64,000 bases of DNA, taken from assembly GCF_014650115.1 (NCBI RefSeq), contig NZ_BMUI01000006.1:62001-126000 (forward strand). The letters run 5' to 3'. Each line of letters begins with the position of its first letter. The stretch's first letter is position 1. Position numbers and translations under genes: made by a program. The notes beneath the pieces were generated by a model. The model worked only from the letters and a program-made list of their open reading frames with translations, did no database searches and was not told where the DNA came from. The DNA comes from Streptomyces olivaceoviridis. GTDB lineage: Bacteria; Actinomycetota; Actinomycetes; Streptomycetales; Streptomycetaceae. Shown piece after piece: positions 1-10,748 of this stretch.

Positions 1-1
1 C

Positions 2-856
2 GCCGCGTTCGGCCGGGCGGCCGGGGCCGTGGAACGCGCCCTGTGGCACGACCACCGTGGCTGGGGCGCGCTGCACACCGCCGTGTGCGCCGGTGGCGCC
101 GTCGCCCTCGGCGCGCTGACCGCACGCGCCGTACGCCCCTCCCGTACCGCTTCCGCCGCGCTGACCGCCGCCGCCACCTGGGCCGTCGTCGGCGGCACCT
201 CGCTCGCCCGGGAGGCCCGCGCCGTCGGGCGTGCCCTCCAGGCCGGGGACGTCGAGGCCGCCCGCGCCCGGCTGCCGCACCTGTGCGGCCGGGACCCGCA
301 GGCGCTGGACGCCGACGGCATCGCCCGCGCCGTGGTCGAGTCGGTCGCCGAGAACACCTCCGACGCCGTGGTCGGCGCGCTCGTCTGGGGCGCCGTGGCC
401 GGGGTCCCGGGGCTGCTCGGGTTCCGGGCGGTCAACACCCTGGACGCGATGGTGGGTCACAAGTCGGTCCGCCACCGGCGCTACGGCTGGGCCTCCGCCC
501 GCCTGGACGACGTCGCCGGCTGGCCGGGGGCCCGGCTGACCGCCGTACTCGCCGCCGTGGCCGGACCCGATCCGCGCGGCGCCGTACGCGCCTGGAGGGC
601 GGACGCGCGGCGGCATCCGAGCCCCAACGCCGGGCCCGTGGAGGCCTCCTTCGCGGGCGCCCTCGGCGTGCGCCTGGGCGGGACGCTCTCCTACGGCGGC
701 CGGGTCGAACACCGCCCGGTGCTGAACGGCGCCACCGGACGGCCGGTCCGCGTCACCGACATCGACCGGGCCGTACGGCTCTCGCGCCGCGTCGGCCTGC
801 TCGCGCTCGGCACCACGCTGGCCGCGCGCGCCCTGACGAAAGGACGTGGGAAGTGA
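2..856 (+). CDS. cobD: Adenosylcobinamide-phosphate synthase CobD/CbiB (5' partial)
   Basis: Membrane enzyme that attaches the aminopropanol (phosphate) arm to adenosylcobyric acid late in cobalamin synthesis. The reading frame is open from the left window edge, so the start and perhaps 30-40 N-terminal residues are missing; a GTG at 29 is in frame but internal to the family. Diagnostic motifs are [13 protein letters not shown] and a C-terminal [21 protein letters not shown]-type stretch, with hydrophobic segments typical of CbiB. The stop overlaps the start of cobQ in a GTGA, so the two are translationally coupled. Identification is confident. Confidence 0.93.
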   Translation, partial: AAFGRAAGAVERALWHDHRGWGALHTAVCAGGAVALGALTARAVRPSRTASAALTAAATWAVVGGTSLAREARAVGRALQAGDVEAARARLPHLCGRDPQALDADGIARAVVESVAENTSDAVVGALVWGAVAGVPGLLGFRAVNTLDAMVGHKSVRHRRYGWASARLDDVAGWPGARLTAVLAAVAGPDPRGAVRAWRADARRHPSPNAGPVEASFAGALGVRLGGTLSYGGRVEHRPVLNGATGRPVRVTDIDRAVRLSRRVGLLALGTTLAARALTKGRGK

Positions 857-2361
857 ACGGTGGGCTCCTCGTCGCCGGCACCACCTCCGACGCGGGCAAG
901 AGCGTCGTGACGGCGGGCATCTGCCGCTGGCTGGTGCGCCAGGGCGTGAAGGTCGCGCCGTTCAAGGCGCAGAACATGTCCCTGAACTCGTTCGTCACGC
1001 GCGAGGGCGCGGAGATCGGCCGGGCGCAGGCCATGCAGGCCCAGGCCTGCCGGGTGGAGCCGACCGCGCTGATGAACCCGGTGCTGCTCAAGCCCGGCGG
1101 CGAGCAGAGCAGCCAGGTGGTGCTGCTGGGCAAGCCGGTGGGCGAGCTGAGCGCGCGCGGGTACCACGGCGGGCGCCAGCAACGGCTGCTGGGCACGGTG
1201 CTGGACTGCCTGGCTGAATTGCGGGGCACGTATGACGCGGTGATCTGTGAGGGGGCGGGGAGCCCGGCCGAGATCAACCTGCGGCGGACCGACATCGTCA
1301 ACATGGGGATCGCGCGGAACGCGCGGCTGCCGGTGCTCGTCGTCGGCGACATCGACCGCGGGGGCGTGTTCGCCTCCTTCTTCGGCACCGTCGCCCTGCT
1401 CTCACCGCAGGACCAGGAGCTGGTCGCCGGGTTCCTGGTGAACAAGTTCCGGGGCGATGTCAGCCTGCTGGAGCCCGGGCTGGACATGCTCCGGGACCTC
1501 ACCGGGCGGCGCACGTACGGCGTGCTGCCCTTCCGGCACGGACTCGGCATCGACGAGGAGGACGGGATGGGGGTGTCCCTGCGGGGCACCGTACGGGAGT
1601 CCACGGTCGCTCCCCCGTTCGGCGAGGACGTGCTGCGGGTCGCCGTGTGCGCGATCCCGCTGATGTCCAACTTCACCGACGTGGACGCGCTGGCCGCCGA
1701 ACCGGGCGTCGTGGTGCGGTTCGTGGACCGGCCGGAGGAGCTCGCGGACGCCGATCTCGTCGTCGTCCCGGGCACGCGCGGGACCGTACGGGCGCTGGAG
1801 TGGCTGCGGGAGCGGGGGCTGGCCGACGCCCTCGTCCGCCGGGCCGCACAGGGACGCCCGGTCCTCGGTGTCTGCGGCGGCTTCCAGATCCTCGGCGAAC
1901 ACATCGAGGACGACGTCGAGTCCCGCGCCGGAGCCGTCCCCGGGCTCGGCGTCCTGCCCGTCCGGGTGCGGTTCGCCCGCGAGAAGACCCTCACCCGGCC
2001 CAGCGGCGAAGCCCTCGGCGAGCGGGTCGACGGCTACGAGATCCACCACGGGGTGGCCTCGGTCGAGGGCGGCGAACCCTTCCTGGACGGCTGCCGGGTG
2101 GGCCAGACCTGGGGCACCCACTGGCACGGCTCGCTGGAGTCGGACGGCTTCCGGCGGGCCTTCCTGCGCGAGGTGGCCGCCGCCGCGGGCCGCCGCTTCG
2201 TGCCCGCGCCGGACACCTCCTTCGCCGCGCTGCGCGAGGAGCAGCTCGACCGGCTCGGCGACCTGATCGAACAGCACGCGGACACGGACGCGCTGTGGCG
2301 GCTCATCGAGTCCGGCGCGCCGCAAGGACTGCCTTTCATTCCACCGGGAGCGCCCGCATGA
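853..2361 (+). CDS. cobQ: Cobyric acid synthase CobQ
   Basis: Glutamine-dependent amidase that amidates four side chains of adenosylcobyrinic acid a,c-diamide. 502 residues, normal for CobQ. The N-terminal dethiobiotin-synthetase-like ATP domain carries [11 protein letters not shown] (about residues 8-18) and [11 protein letters not shown]. The C-terminal class I glutamine amidotransferase domain has the nucleophile cysteine in [11 protein letters not shown] (about residue 340) and the histidine region YEIHHG...THWHG. The GTG start overlaps the cobD stop (GTGA) with AAAGGACGTGGGAA just upstream; the frame is open far upstream, but this start fits the family. Its stop overlaps cobN (ATGA). Confidence 0.95.
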   Translation: MNGGLLVAGTTSDAGKSVVTAGICRWLVRQGVKVAPFKAQNMSLNSFVTREGAEIGRAQAMQAQACRVEPTALMNPVLLKPGGEQSSQVVLLGKPVGELSARGYHGGRQQRLLGTVLDCLAELRGTYDAVICEGAGSPAEINLRRTDIVNMGIARNARLPVLVVGDIDRGGVFASFFGTVALLSPQDQELVAGFLVNKFRGDVSLLEPGLDMLRDLTGRRTYGVLPFRHGLGIDEEDGMGVSLRGTVRESTVAPPFGEDVLRVAVCAIPLMSNFTDVDALAAEPGVVVRFVDRPEELADADLVVVPGTRGTVRALEWLRERGLADALVRRAAQGRPVLGVCGGFQILGEHIEDDVESRAGAVPGLGVLPVRVRFAREKTLTRPSGEALGERVDGYEIHHGVASVEGGEPFLDGCRVGQTWGTHWHGSLESDGFRRAFLREVAAAAGRRFVPAPDTSFAALREEQLDRLGDLIEQHADTDALWRLIESGAPQGLPFIPPGAPA

Positions 2362-5300
2362 GCACAGTGTTGTTGTTGTCGACCGCCGACACGGATCTGC
2401 TGGCCGCCCGGGCGTCCGGCGCCGGCTACCGCATCGGCAACCCCACCCGCGTCGACGTCGCCGGGGAGCTGCCGGGCCTGGTCGAGGGCGCGGACCTCGC
2501 CGTCGTACGGCTGCTGGGCGGCAAGCGGGCCTGGGAGGACGGGCTGGCCGCGCTGAAGGCGTCCGGCGTCCCGACCGTGCTGCTGGGCGGCGAGGCCGTG
2601 CCGGACGCCGAGCTGATGGCGGAGTCGTCGGTGCCGGCCGGTGTGGTCGCGGAGGCGCTGAAGTACCTGGTCGAGGGCGGCCCCGCGAACCTGCTGGAGC
2701 TGTCCCGGTTCCTGTCGGACACCGTGCTGCTGACCGGCGAGGGCTTCGAGGAGCCGCGCCGGATGCCGGAGTTCGGCGTGCACGGCGCGTACGAGGTCCA
2801 AGACGGCCGGCCGACCGTGGGCGTGCTCTTCTACCGGGCGCACGAACTGAGCGGCAACACCGCCTTCGTGGACACCCTGTGCGAGGCGATCGAGGCGCGG
2901 GGCGCCAACGCCCTGCCGGTGTACTGCGGTTCGCTGCGCGGCGCGGACCCCGCCCTGTACGAGCTGCTGGGACGGGCCGACGCGCTGGTCGCCACCGTGC
3001 TCGCGGCCGGCGGCACGCACGCCTCCCAGGCGTCGGCGGGCGGTGACGAGGAGTCCTGGGACATCGGCGCGCTCGCCGACCTGGACGTCCCGGTGCTCCA
3101 AGGGCTGTGCCTCACCTCCTCGCGGGCCGCGTGGGAGGAGTCCGACGCGGCCCTGTCCCCCATGGACGCGGCGATGCAGGTCGCGATCCCGGAGTTCGAC
3201 GGCCGGTTGATCACCGTGCCGTTCTCCTTCAAGGAGCAGGGCCCCGACGAGGTCCCGGTGTACGTCGCCGATCCCGAGCGGGCCGCCCGCGTGGCCGGGA
3301 TCGCCGTCAGGCACGCCCGGCTGAAGCACAAGCCGAACGCGGAGAAGAAGATCGCGCTGGTCTTCACGGCGTACCCGACCAAGCACTCCCGGGTCGGCAA
3401 CGCGGTCGGCCTGGACACGCCCGCGTCGGCGGTCCGGGTGCTGGACGCGCTGCGGGACGCCGGGTACGGGGTCACGGAGTACCCCTCGGGCGGCGACGAG
3501 CTGATCCACCGGCTGATCGAGGCCGGCGGGCACGACGTGGAGTGGCTGACCGAAGAGCAGCTGGCCGCCGCGCCCGCGCGGGTGCCGCTGGCCGACTACC
3601 GGGCGTGGTTCGAGAAGCTGGACCCCGGGCTGCGGGACGCGATGACCGAGGCGTGGGGCGAGCCGCCGGGCGGCCTCTACGTGGACGGCGACGACATCGT
3701 GCTGGCCAGCCTCCGGTTCGGGAACGTCGTCGTCATGATCCAGCCGCCGCGCGGCTTCGGCGAGAACCCGATCGCGATCTACCACGACCCCGACATGCCG
3801 CCCTCCCACCACTACATGGCGGCCTACCGGTGGCTGGAGGCCGCTGCGGCGGAGGGGGGCTTCGGCGCGGACGCGATCGTGCACATGGGCAAGCACGGCA
3901 CGATGGAGTGGCTGCCGGGCAAGGGACTGGGCCTGTCGCGGGGGTGTGCGCCGGACGCCGTACTCGGCGAGCTGCCACTGATCTACCCGTTCATCGTCAA
4001 CGACCCCGGTGAGGGCACCCAGGCCAAGCGGCGCGGGCACGCCACCGTGGTCGACCACCTGGTGCCGCCGATGGCCCGCGCGGACACCTACGGCGACCTG
4101 GCCAAGCTGGAGCAGCTGCTGGACGAGTACGCCCTCGTCTCCGACCTGGACCCGGCGAAGGCCCCGGCCGTCCGCGCCCAGATCTGGACGCTGGTCAAGG
4201 CGGCGGAGCTGCACCACGACCTGCACGTGGACGAGCAGCCGGACGACGAGGCGTTCGACGAGTTCGTCATGCACATCGACGGATACCTGTGCGAGATCAA
4301 GGACGTGCAGATCCGCGACGGCCTGCACATCCTGGGCGGCGGCCCGGTCGGCGAACCGCGCGTGAACCTCGTGCTGGCCGTGCTGCGCGCTTCCCAGGTG
4401 TGGGGCGGCCGGGCCGACGCGCTGCCCGGTCTGCGGGCCGCGCTGGCGGCGCACTTCGGCCTGGTGGAGAAGGAGCTGCTGGCCGAGCCGGGCGCCCCGG
4501 TGAAGGTGCCGGTGGAGCTGACGGACCTGGTCGACGGGCCGTCCCGGACCGCCGCCGACACCATCGACCTGCTGGAGCAGCTGTGCCGGCGGATCGCGGA
4601 GGGCATGGAGGCGCGGGCGTGGGACCGTACGGTCGTCCCCGCCGTCCTGCGGGGCGTGCTCGGCGCCGACCTCCCCGCCGCGGTCGCGGTGCTTCTGTTC
4701 GCGTGCGACGAGGTCGTACCGCGACTGGCGCGGACCACCGACGAGATCGGGCACATCCTGCGGGCGCTGGACGGCGGTTACGTCCCGGCGGGCCCGTCGG
4801 GCTCCCCGACCCGGGGCCTGGTCAACGTCCTGCCGACGGGCCGCAACTTCTACTCGGTCGACCCCAAGGCGATCCCGTCCCGGCTGAGCTGGGAGGTCGG
4901 CCAGTCGCTTGCGGACTCGCTGGTGCAGCGGTACCTGAGCGACACCGGGGAGTACCCCCGGTCGGTGGGCCTCACGGTGTGGGGCACGTCCGCGATGCGC
5001 ACCCAGGGCGACGACATCGCCGAGATCCTGGCGCTGCTGGGCTGCCGCCCGGTGTGGGACGACGCCTCGCGCCGGGTCACCGGCTTCGAGGTGATCCCGC
5101 TCGCGGAGCTGGGGCGCCCGCGCATCGACGTCACCGTCCGCATCTCCGGGTTCTTCCGGGACGCGTTCCCGCACGTGGTCGGGCTGATCGACGACGCGGT
5201 GCGGGCGGTGGCCGAGCTGGCGGAGCCGGCCGAGTCCAACTACGTGCGGGCGCACGTGGAGGAGGACGCGGCCGGGCACGGCGACCGGCGCCGGGCCACG

Positions 5301-6023
5301 GCCCGGATCTTCGGCTCGAAGCCGGGGGCGTACGGCGCCGGTCTGCTGCCGCTGATCGACGCGCGGAACTGGCGCAGCGACGCCGACCTGGCCGAGGTGT
5401 ACGCCGTCTGGGGCGGCTACGCCTACGGGCGCGGGCTCGACGGACGGGCGGCGCGCGGGGACATGGAGACGGCGTTCCGGCGGATCGCGGTGGCGGCGAA
5501 GAACGTCGACACCCGTGAGCACGACCTCGTCGACGCCGACGACTACTTCCAGTACCACGGCGGCATGGTCGCCATGGTCCGGCACCTGACGGGCGCCAAC
5601 CCCGAGGCGTACGTGGGCGATTCGGCCGTACCCGACCAGGTGAGGACCCGGACGCTGGGCGAGGAGACGCACCGCGTGTTCCGGGCGCGGGTGGTGAACC
5701 CGCGCTGGATGGCGGCCATGCGCCGGCACGGCTACAAGGGCGCCTTCGAGATGGCGGCGACCGTGGACTACCTGTTCGGCTACGACGCGACGGCGGGCGT
5801 GGTCGACGACTGGATGTACGAGAAGCTCAGCGCCGAGTACGTCTTCGACCCGGAGAACCGGGACTTCATGAAGAAGTCCAACCCGTGGGCGCTGCGCGGG
5901 ATCACCGAGCGGCTGCTGGAGGCGGCGGACCGGGGCCTGTGGGCGGAGCCGGACGCGGACACGCTGGAGCGGCTGCGCGCCACGTATCTGGAGCTGGAAG
6001 GCGACTTGGAGGGCGACCAGTGA
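2358..6023 (+). CDS. cobN: Cobaltochelatase large subunit CobN
   Basis: Large subunit (1221 residues) of the ATP-dependent chelatase that inserts cobalt into hydrogenobyrinic acid a,c-diamide in the late-insertion (aerobic) route. The CobN/magnesium-chelatase signature [15 protein letters not shown] lies near residue 512, followed by conserved [16 protein letters not shown] and the C-terminal [19 protein letters not shown] block. The ATG start overlaps the cobQ stop by four bases and the GTGA at the end couples it to the AAA/vWA chelatase subunit, its functional partner. Full length, no anomalies. Confidence 0.96.
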   Translation: MSTVLLLSTADTDLLAARASGAGYRIGNPTRVDVAGELPGLVEGADLAVVRLLGGKRAWEDGLAALKASGVPTVLLGGEAVPDAELMAESSVPAGVVAEALKYLVEGGPANLLELSRFLSDTVLLTGEGFEEPRRMPEFGVHGAYEVQDGRPTVGVLFYRAHELSGNTAFVDTLCEAIEARGANALPVYCGSLRGADPALYELLGRADALVATVLAAGGTHASQASAGGDEESWDIGALADLDVPVLQGLCLTSSRAAWEESDAALSPMDAAMQVAIPEFDGRLITVPFSFKEQGPDEVPVYVADPERAARVAGIAVRHARLKHKPNAEKKIALVFTAYPTKHSRVGNAVGLDTPASAVRVLDALRDAGYGVTEYPSGGDELIHRLIEAGGHDVEWLTEEQLAAAPARVPLADYRAWFEKLDPGLRDAMTEAWGEPPGGLYVDGDDIVLASLRFGNVVVMIQPPRGFGENPIAIYHDPDMPPSHHYMAAYRWLEAAAAEGGFGADAIVHMGKHGTMEWLPGKGLGLSRGCAPDAVLGELPLIYPFIVNDPGEGTQAKRRGHATVVDHLVPPMARADTYGDLAKLEQLLDEYALVSDLDPAKAPAVRAQIWTLVKAAELHHDLHVDEQPDDEAFDEFVMHIDGYLCEIKDVQIRDGLHILGGGPVGEPRVNLVLAVLRASQVWGGRADALPGLRAALAAHFGLVEKELLAEPGAPVKVPVELTDLVDGPSRTAADTIDLLEQLCRRIAEGMEARAWDRTVVPAVLRGVLGADLPAAVAVLLFACDEVVPRLARTTDEIGHILRALDGGYVPAGPSGSPTRGLVNVLPTGRNFYSVDPKAIPSRLSWEVGQSLADSLVQRYLSDTGEYPRSVGLTVWGTSAMRTQGDDIAEILALLGCRPVWDDASRRVTGFEVIPLAELGRPRIDVTVRISGFFRDAFPHVVGLIDDAVRAVAELAEPAESNYVRAHVEEDAAGHGDRRRATARIFGSKPGAYGAGLLPLIDARNWRSDADLAEVYAVWGGYAYGRGLDGRAARGDMETAFRRIAVAAKNVDTREHDLVDADDYFQYHGGMVAMVRHLTGANPEAYVGDSAVPDQVRTRTLGEETHRVFRARVVNPRWMAAMRRHGYKGAFEMAATVDYLFGYDATAGVVDDWMYEKLSAEYVFDPENRDFMKKSNPWALRGITERLLEAADRGLWAEPDADTLERLRATYLELEGDLEGDQ

Positions 6024-8017
6024 CCACCCCGTTCCCCTTTACGGCCGTCGTCGGCCAGGACGATCTGCGGCTCGCGCTGCTGCTGAACGCCGTGTCTCCG
6101 GCGGTCGGCGGTGTGCTGGTGCGCGGCGAGAAGGGCACCGCGAAGTCCACGGCGGTACGGGCGCTCTCGGCGCTGCTGCCGGAGGTGGCCGTCGTCCCCG
6201 GGTGCCGGTTCTCGTGTGACCCGGCCTCCCCCGATCCCGCCTGCCCGGACGGGCCGCACGAGTCCGGCGACGGCGTCGAGCGCCCCGCGCGGATGGTCGA
6301 GCTGCCCGTCGGCGCCTCCGAGGACCGGCTCGTCGGCGCCCTCGACATCGAGCGGGCGCTGGCCGAGGGCGTGAAGGCCTTCGAGCCGGGCCTGCTGGCC
6401 GACGCGCACCGGGGCATCCTCTACGTCGACGAGGTGAACCTGCTCCACGACCACCTGGTCGACCTGCTGCTGGACGCGGCGGCGATGGGTGCCTCGTACG
6501 TGGAGCGCGAGGGTGTGTCCGTGCGGCACGCGGCCCGGTTCCTGCTCGTCGGCACCATGAACCCCGAAGAGGGCGAGCTGCGCCCGCAGTTGCTGGACCG
6601 GTTCGGGCTGACCGTGGAGGTGGCCGCCTCGCGGGAGCCGGAGCAGCGGGTGGAGGTCGTGCGGCGCCGGCTGGCGTACGACGACGATCCGGCCGCCTTC
6701 GCCGCGCGCTGGGCCGGCGAGGAGGCCGCCGTACGGCAGCGGATCGTGGCGGCGCGGGAGTTGGTGCCGCGGGTGCGGCTGGGCGACGGGGCGCTGCGGC
6801 AGATCGCGGCGACCTGCGCGGCCTTCGAGGTGGACGGCATGCGCGCCGACATCGTGATGGCCCGGACGGCGACCGCGCTGGCCGCGTGGGCCGGGCGGAC
6901 CGATGTGCTCGCGGAGGATGTGCGGCAGGCCGCGCTGCTGGCGCTCCCCCACCGCAGGCGGCGCAACCCGTTCGACGCGCCGGGTCTGGACGAGGACAAG
7001 CTGGACGAGACGCTGGAGCAGTTCTCCGGCGAGTCCCCCGACGACGATCCGGACCCCGACGGCCCCGGTGGGGGCGGCGGGCAGCCGGCGCCCGACAGCG
7101 GTCCGCGGGACGACGCCGGCGGCGGCGCGCGGCCCGAGGCCGGCGAGGGCGGGCAGCCGCAGGCGTCCGGCGGGCAGGAGCAGTCGGCCGTACGGGCCGC
7201 CGAACCCTTCCGTGCCAAGGCGCTGACCGTCCCGGGCGTCGGCGAGGGTGCCGCCGGGCGGCGGTCGCGGGCGCGGACCGAGCACGGGCGGACCACCGGG
7301 GCCCGGCGGCCCCGGGGTGCGCTGACCAAGCTGCACCTGGCGGCGACCGTACAGGCCGCCGCGCCGCACCAGCGGGCGCGGGGCAGGTCCGGGCCGGGGC
7401 TGGTCGTGCGGCGGGACGATCTGCGGCAGGCGGTCCGGGAGGGGCGTGAGGGGAACCTCGTGCTGTTCGTGGTGGACGCCTCGGGGTCGATGGCGGCACG
7501 GCAGCGGATGAGTGCGGTGAAGGGGGCCGTGCTGTCGCTGCTGCTGGACGCCTACCAGCGGCGGGACAAGGTGGGGCTCGTGACCTTCCGGGGGGCGGCG
7601 GCCGAGGTCGCGCTGCCGCCGACGTCCTCCGTCGACGCCGCCGCCGCGCGGCTGGAGTCGCTGCCCACCGGGGGGCGTACGCCGCTCGCCGCCGGGCTGC
7701 TGAAGGCGCACGAGGTGCTGCGGGTGGAGCGGCTGCGGGACCCGGCACGCCGGGCCCTGGTGGTCGTGGTGACCGACGGCCGGGCCACCGGCGGCCCGGA
7801 ACCGGTCGTCCTCGCGGGGCGGGCGGCGCGGCTGTTCGCGGCCGAGCAGGTCGCCTCGGTGGTCGTGGACTGCGAGTCGGGGCCGGTGCGGCTCGGGCTC
7901 GCCGGGGAGCTGGCCGGTCAGCTGGGCGGTACGGCCGTCACGCTGGACGAGCTGCGGGCCGACTCGATCGCCGGGCTGGTCAGGGATGTGCAGGGGACGA
8001 AGAGGAGGGCCGCGTAG
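6020..8017 (+). CDS. Chelatase AAA+/von Willebrand A subunit (ChlI-ChlD fusion type)
   Basis: 665-residue motor protein expected to power CobN, in place of separate CobS and CobT. The N-terminal AAA+ domain has Walker A in [10 protein letters not shown] (about residues 35-44), Walker [10 protein letters not shown] (about 134-142) and a conserved [18 protein letters not shown] sensor region. A low-complexity Gly/Pro/Asp/Glu linker (about 330-400) leads to a von Willebrand A domain with the MIDAS motif DASGSM (about 484-489) and TGGRTPL. The GTG start overlaps cobN, and its TAG shares one base with the GTG of cobO. It could act on magnesium in other settings, but the context points to cobalt. 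Confidence 0.9.
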   Translation: MTTPFPFTAVVGQDDLRLALLLNAVSPAVGGVLVRGEKGTAKSTAVRALSALLPEVAVVPGCRFSCDPASPDPACPDGPHESGDGVERPARMVELPVGASEDRLVGALDIERALAEGVKAFEPGLLADAHRGILYVDEVNLLHDHLVDLLLDAAAMGASYVEREGVSVRHAARFLLVGTMNPEEGELRPQLLDRFGLTVEVAASREPEQRVEVVRRRLAYDDDPAAFAARWAGEEAAVRQRIVAARELVPRVRLGDGALRQIAATCAAFEVDGMRADIVMARTATALAAWAGRTDVLAEDVRQAALLALPHRRRRNPFDAPGLDEDKLDETLEQFSGESPDDDPDPDGPGGGGGQPAPDSGPRDDAGGGARPEAGEGGQPQASGGQEQSAVRAAEPFRAKALTVPGVGEGAAGRRSRARTEHGRTTGARRPRGALTKLHLAATVQAAAPHQRARGRSGPGLVVRRDDLRQAVREGREGNLVLFVVDASGSMAARQRMSAVKGAVLSLLLDAYQRRDKVGLVTFRGAAAEVALPPTSSVDAAAARLESLPTGGRTPLAAGLLKAHEVLRVERLRDPARRALVVVVTDGRATGGPEPVVLAGRAARLFAAEQVASVVVDCESGPVRLGLAGELAGQLGGTAVTLDELRADSIAGLVRDVQGTKRRAA

Positions 8018-8616
8018 TGCCGCAGGGACAGCCGAGTGTCGTACCGGACGACGGACTGACGACCCGTCAGCGCAGGAACCGTCCGCTGGTCGTCGTGCAC
8101 ACGGGCGTCGGCAAGGGCAAGTCCACCGCCGCGTTCGGGCTCGCGCTGCGCGCCTGGAACCAGGGGTGGCCCATCGGGGTGTTCCAGTTCGTCAAGTCGG
8201 CGAAGTGGAAGGTCGGCGAGGAGAACGCGCTCAGGGTGCTCGGCGCCTCCGGCGAGGGCGGGACCGTCGACTGGCACAAGATGGGCGAGGGCTGGTCGTG
8301 GGTCCAGCGCGACGCACAGATGGACAACGAGGAGAAGGCCCGCGAGGGCTGGGAGCAGGTCAAGCGGGACCTGGCCGCCGAGACGTACCGGCTGTACGTG
8401 CTGGACGAGTTCGCGTACCCGATGCACTGGGGCTGGGTCGACACCGACGAGGTCGTCGACGTGCTGCGCGGCCGTCCCGGCACCCAGCACGTGGTGATCA
8501 CCGGGCGGAACGCCCCGGAGAAGCTGGTGGACCTCGCCGACCTCGTCACCGACATGTCCAAGGTCAAGCACCCCATGGACGTGGGGCAGAAGGGCCAGAA
8601 GGGCATCGAGTGGTGA
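8017..8616 (+). CDS. cobO: Cob(I)yrinic acid a,c-diamide adenosyltransferase CobO
   Basis: Transfers the 5'-deoxyadenosyl group from ATP to reduced cobalt in corrinoids. 199 residues, the usual size for CobO/CobA/BtuR. The P-loop GVGKGKSTAAFG lies near residues 29-40, followed by the family blocks VFQFVKSAKW and VLDEFAYPMHWGW and the C-terminal ITGRNAPEKLVDLADLVTDM. The GTG start shares one base with the preceding stop (TAGTG). The end overlaps the cobB start. It lies within the left cob block, consistent with action between CobN chelation and the amidations. Confidence 0.95.
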   Translation: MPQGQPSVVPDDGLTTRQRRNRPLVVVHTGVGKGKSTAAFGLALRAWNQGWPIGVFQFVKSAKWKVGEENALRVLGASGEGGTVDWHKMGEGWSWVQRDAQMDNEEKAREGWEQVKRDLAAETYRLYVLDEFAYPMHWGWVDTDEVVDVLRGRPGTQHVVITGRNAPEKLVDLADLVTDMSKVKHPMDVGQKGQKGIEW

Positions 8617-9986
8617 TGTCCGTCCCCCGGCTGGTCATCGCCGCGCCCTCCTCGGGCAGCGGCAAGACCACCGTCGCCACGGGGCTGATGGCCGCGTTCG
8701 CCGCGCGGGGGCTCGCCGTGTCCCCGCACAAGGTCGGGCCGGACTACATCGACCCCGGGTACCACGCCCTGGCGACCGGGCGGGTGGGGCGCAACCTGGA
8801 CGCGTACCTGTGCGGGCCGGAGCTGGTCGCTCCGCTGTTCCTGCACGGGTCGCGCGGGTGTGACCTCGCCGTGGTCGAGGGCGTGATGGGGCTGTACGAC
8901 GGGGCCGCCGGCGAAGGTGAGCTGGCGTCCACCGCGCACGTCGCCAAGCTGCTCCGGGCGCCGGTGGTGCTCGTCGTGGACGCGTCGTCGCAGTCGCGGT
9001 CGGTGGCGGCCCTGGTGCACGGGTTCGCGTCCTGGGATCCGCAGGTGCGGGTCGGGGGCGTGATCCTGAACAAGGTCGGCTCGGACCGGCATGAGGAGTC
9101 GCTGCGGGAGGCGCTGGACTCGTCGGGTGTGCCGGTCCTGGGTGCCTTGCGGCGGGTCGCTCAGGTGGACACGCCCTCCCGGCACCTCGGGCTGGTGCCG
9201 GTCGCCGAGCGGCAGGCCGCGGCGGTGGACGCCGTCCAGGCCATGGCCGCGCAGGTGGCTCGGGGATGTGACCTGGACGCGCTGGAGGCACTCGCCCGTA
9301 CTGCGGGTGCCCTCCCAGGGGGCCCCGCCCCGTGGACCCCCGCCTCGCCCGCCCACCACCGGACTCGGTCCGACGGCAAGCACGCCCCTGTCGTCGCCGT
9401 CGCCGGCGGGCCCGCGTTCACCTTCTCCTACGCCGAGCACACCGAACTGCTCACCGCCGCCGGAGCCGAAGTGGTCACCTTCGATCCGCTCCGTGACGAG
9501 CGACTGCCCGAAGGAACCGCCGGGCTGGTCATCGGGGGCGGCTTCCCCGAGGTGTACGCCGCCGAGCTGTCCGCCAACGAGCCGCTGCGCGAGGCCGTGG
9601 CCGAACTGGCCCTCTCCAATGCCCCCGTGGCCGCCGAGTGCGCCGGGCTGCTCTACCTCTGCCGCGAACTGGACGGGCAGCCCATGTGCGGTGTGCTCGA
9701 CGCCACCGCGCGGATGACCGACCGGCTGACCCTCGGCTACCGGGACGCCGTGGCCGTCGGCGACAGTGTGCTGGCGCCGGCCGGGACGCGGATGCGGGGC
9801 CACGAGTTCCACCGCACCGTCGTCGAGCCGGGCGCCGGTGCCGCTCCCGCCTGGGGCGTACGCGCCCCGGCCCGGCGGGTCGAAGGTTTCGTACAGCAGG
9901 GCGTGCACGCGAGTTATCTGCACACGCACTGGGCGTCCGAGCCCGGTGTCGCCCGTCGGTTCGTGGAGAGGTGCCGGACGTCATGA
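8616..9986 (+). CDS. cobB: Cobyrinic acid a,c-diamide synthase CobB
   Basis: Glutamine-dependent amidase for the a and c carboxylates of (hydrogeno)cobyrinic acid. 456 residues with an N-terminal ATPase domain (P-loop [14 protein letters not shown], about residues 9-22, then HKVGPDYIDPGYH) and a C-terminal amidotransferase domain with the cysteine in VAAECAGLLYLCREL (about residue 344). The ATG at 8616 overlaps the cobO stop (TGATG); in-frame GTG codons at 8610 and 8613 are alternatives differing by one or two residues. The stop overlaps cobI (ATGA). The stretch at about 9305-9365 between the domains is proline-rich and looks like a linker. Confidence 0.95.
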   Translation: MSVPRLVIAAPSSGSGKTTVATGLMAAFAARGLAVSPHKVGPDYIDPGYHALATGRVGRNLDAYLCGPELVAPLFLHGSRGCDLAVVEGVMGLYDGAAGEGELASTAHVAKLLRAPVVLVVDASSQSRSVAALVHGFASWDPQVRVGGVILNKVGSDRHEESLREALDSSGVPVLGALRRVAQVDTPSRHLGLVPVAERQAAAVDAVQAMAAQVARGCDLDALEALARTAGALPGGPAPWTPASPAHHRTRSDGKHAPVVAVAGGPAFTFSYAEHTELLTAAGAEVVTFDPLRDERLPEGTAGLVIGGGFPEVYAAELSANEPLREAVAELALSNAPVAAECAGLLYLCRELDGQPMCGVLDATARMTDRLTLGYRDAVAVGDSVLAPAGTRMRGHEFHRTVVEPGAGAAPAWGVRAPARRVEGFVQQGVHASYLHTHWASEPGVARRFVERCRTS

Positions 9987-10732
9987 GCAGCAGGCTGGTC
10001 GGAGTCGGGGTCGGTCCCGGTGATCCGGAGCTGGTGACCGTGAAGGGGGTCAACGCGCTGCGGGCCGCCGATGTCGTCGTCGTACCCGTCATGGCCGCGC
10101 CCGACGGAACGGATGGCGGGGAGCGCGGGCGGGCCGAGGCGACCGTGTCGCACTACGTGCCCGCGGAGAAGGTCGTCCGCGTGGTGTTCGCGCTGAACGA
10201 GCGCACCGACCGGGCCCGGCGCGAGGCGGCCTGGGACGCGGCCGGGCAGCGGGTCGCCGAGCTGCTGGAAGCGCACGGGTCGGTCGCGTTCGCCACCATC
10301 GGGGACCCGAACGTGTACTCGACGTTCACCTATCTCGCGCAGACCATCGTGGAGCTGGTGCCGGGTGTCACCGTGGAGACCGTGCCCGGGATCACCGCCA
10401 TGCAGGATCTCGCGGCGCGCTCCGGGGCCGTGCTGACCGAGGGCACCGAGCCGCTGACCCTCGTGCCGGTGACGGCGGGCTCGGCGGTGCTGAAGGAGGC
10501 GCTGGCCGGGCCGGGGACGGTCGTGGCGTACAAGTTCGGGCGGCAGGCCACCGAGGTCGCGCAGGCGCTGCGGGAGACCGGGCGGCTCGGGGGCGCGGTG
10601 TGGGGCTCGGCGCTGGGGCTGCCGGAGGAGTCGGTCCGCCCGGCCGCCGAGCTGGACGGGACGCCGCTGCCGTACCTGTCGACGCTGATCGCGCCGCCGC
10701 GCCGGGACGACGGCCGGGGCGGAAAGCTGTGA
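9983..10732 (+). CDS. cobI: Precorrin-2 C20-methyltransferase CobI/CbiL
   Basis: S-adenosylmethionine-dependent methylation of precorrin-2 at C20. 249 residues, a normal tetrapyrrole methylase length. The first glycine-rich loop is VGVGVGPGDPELVTVKG at the N terminus; later landmarks are FATIGDPNVYSTFTYL and VETVPGITAMQDLAAR. The ATG overlaps the cobB stop. It is the last gene of the left cob block; an oppositely oriented ZIP gene ends 12 bases downstream, and a near-perfect palindrome spans the stop codon. Confidence 0.94.
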   Translation: MSSRLVGVGVGPGDPELVTVKGVNALRAADVVVVPVMAAPDGTDGGERGRAEATVSHYVPAEKVVRVVFALNERTDRARREAAWDAAGQRVAELLEAHGSVAFATIGDPNVYSTFTYLAQTIVELVPGVTVETVPGITAMQDLAARSGAVLTEGTEPLTLVPVTAGSAVLKEALAGPGTVVAYKFGRQATEVAQALRETGRLGGAVWGSALGLPEESVRPAAELDGTPLPYLSTLIAPPRRDDGRGGKL

Positions 10733-10748
10733 CCCGGCCCGGGTCACC
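10730..10748. terminator. Palindrome at the cobI/ZIP convergent junction
   Basis: GTGACCCGG and CCGGGTCAC flank a single C, a 19-base palindrome covering the cobI stop and the last codons of the converging ZIP gene. It could act as a compact bidirectional transcription stop. There is no T-run, and the tight spacing leaves little room for a loop, so this is tentative. Confidence 0.35.

Noticed and set aside
2034-5729. 1231-codon open frame on the minus strand across cobN
   Set aside because: It is antisense to cobN, which has clear family motifs along its whole length. Long spurious frames opposite genes are normal at this GC content.
5780-7748. Two long minus-strand open frames across the chelatase AAA/vWA gene
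   Set aside because: Low-complexity Arg/Pro/Ala or His/Gln-rich translations without motifs, antisense to a well-supported gene.
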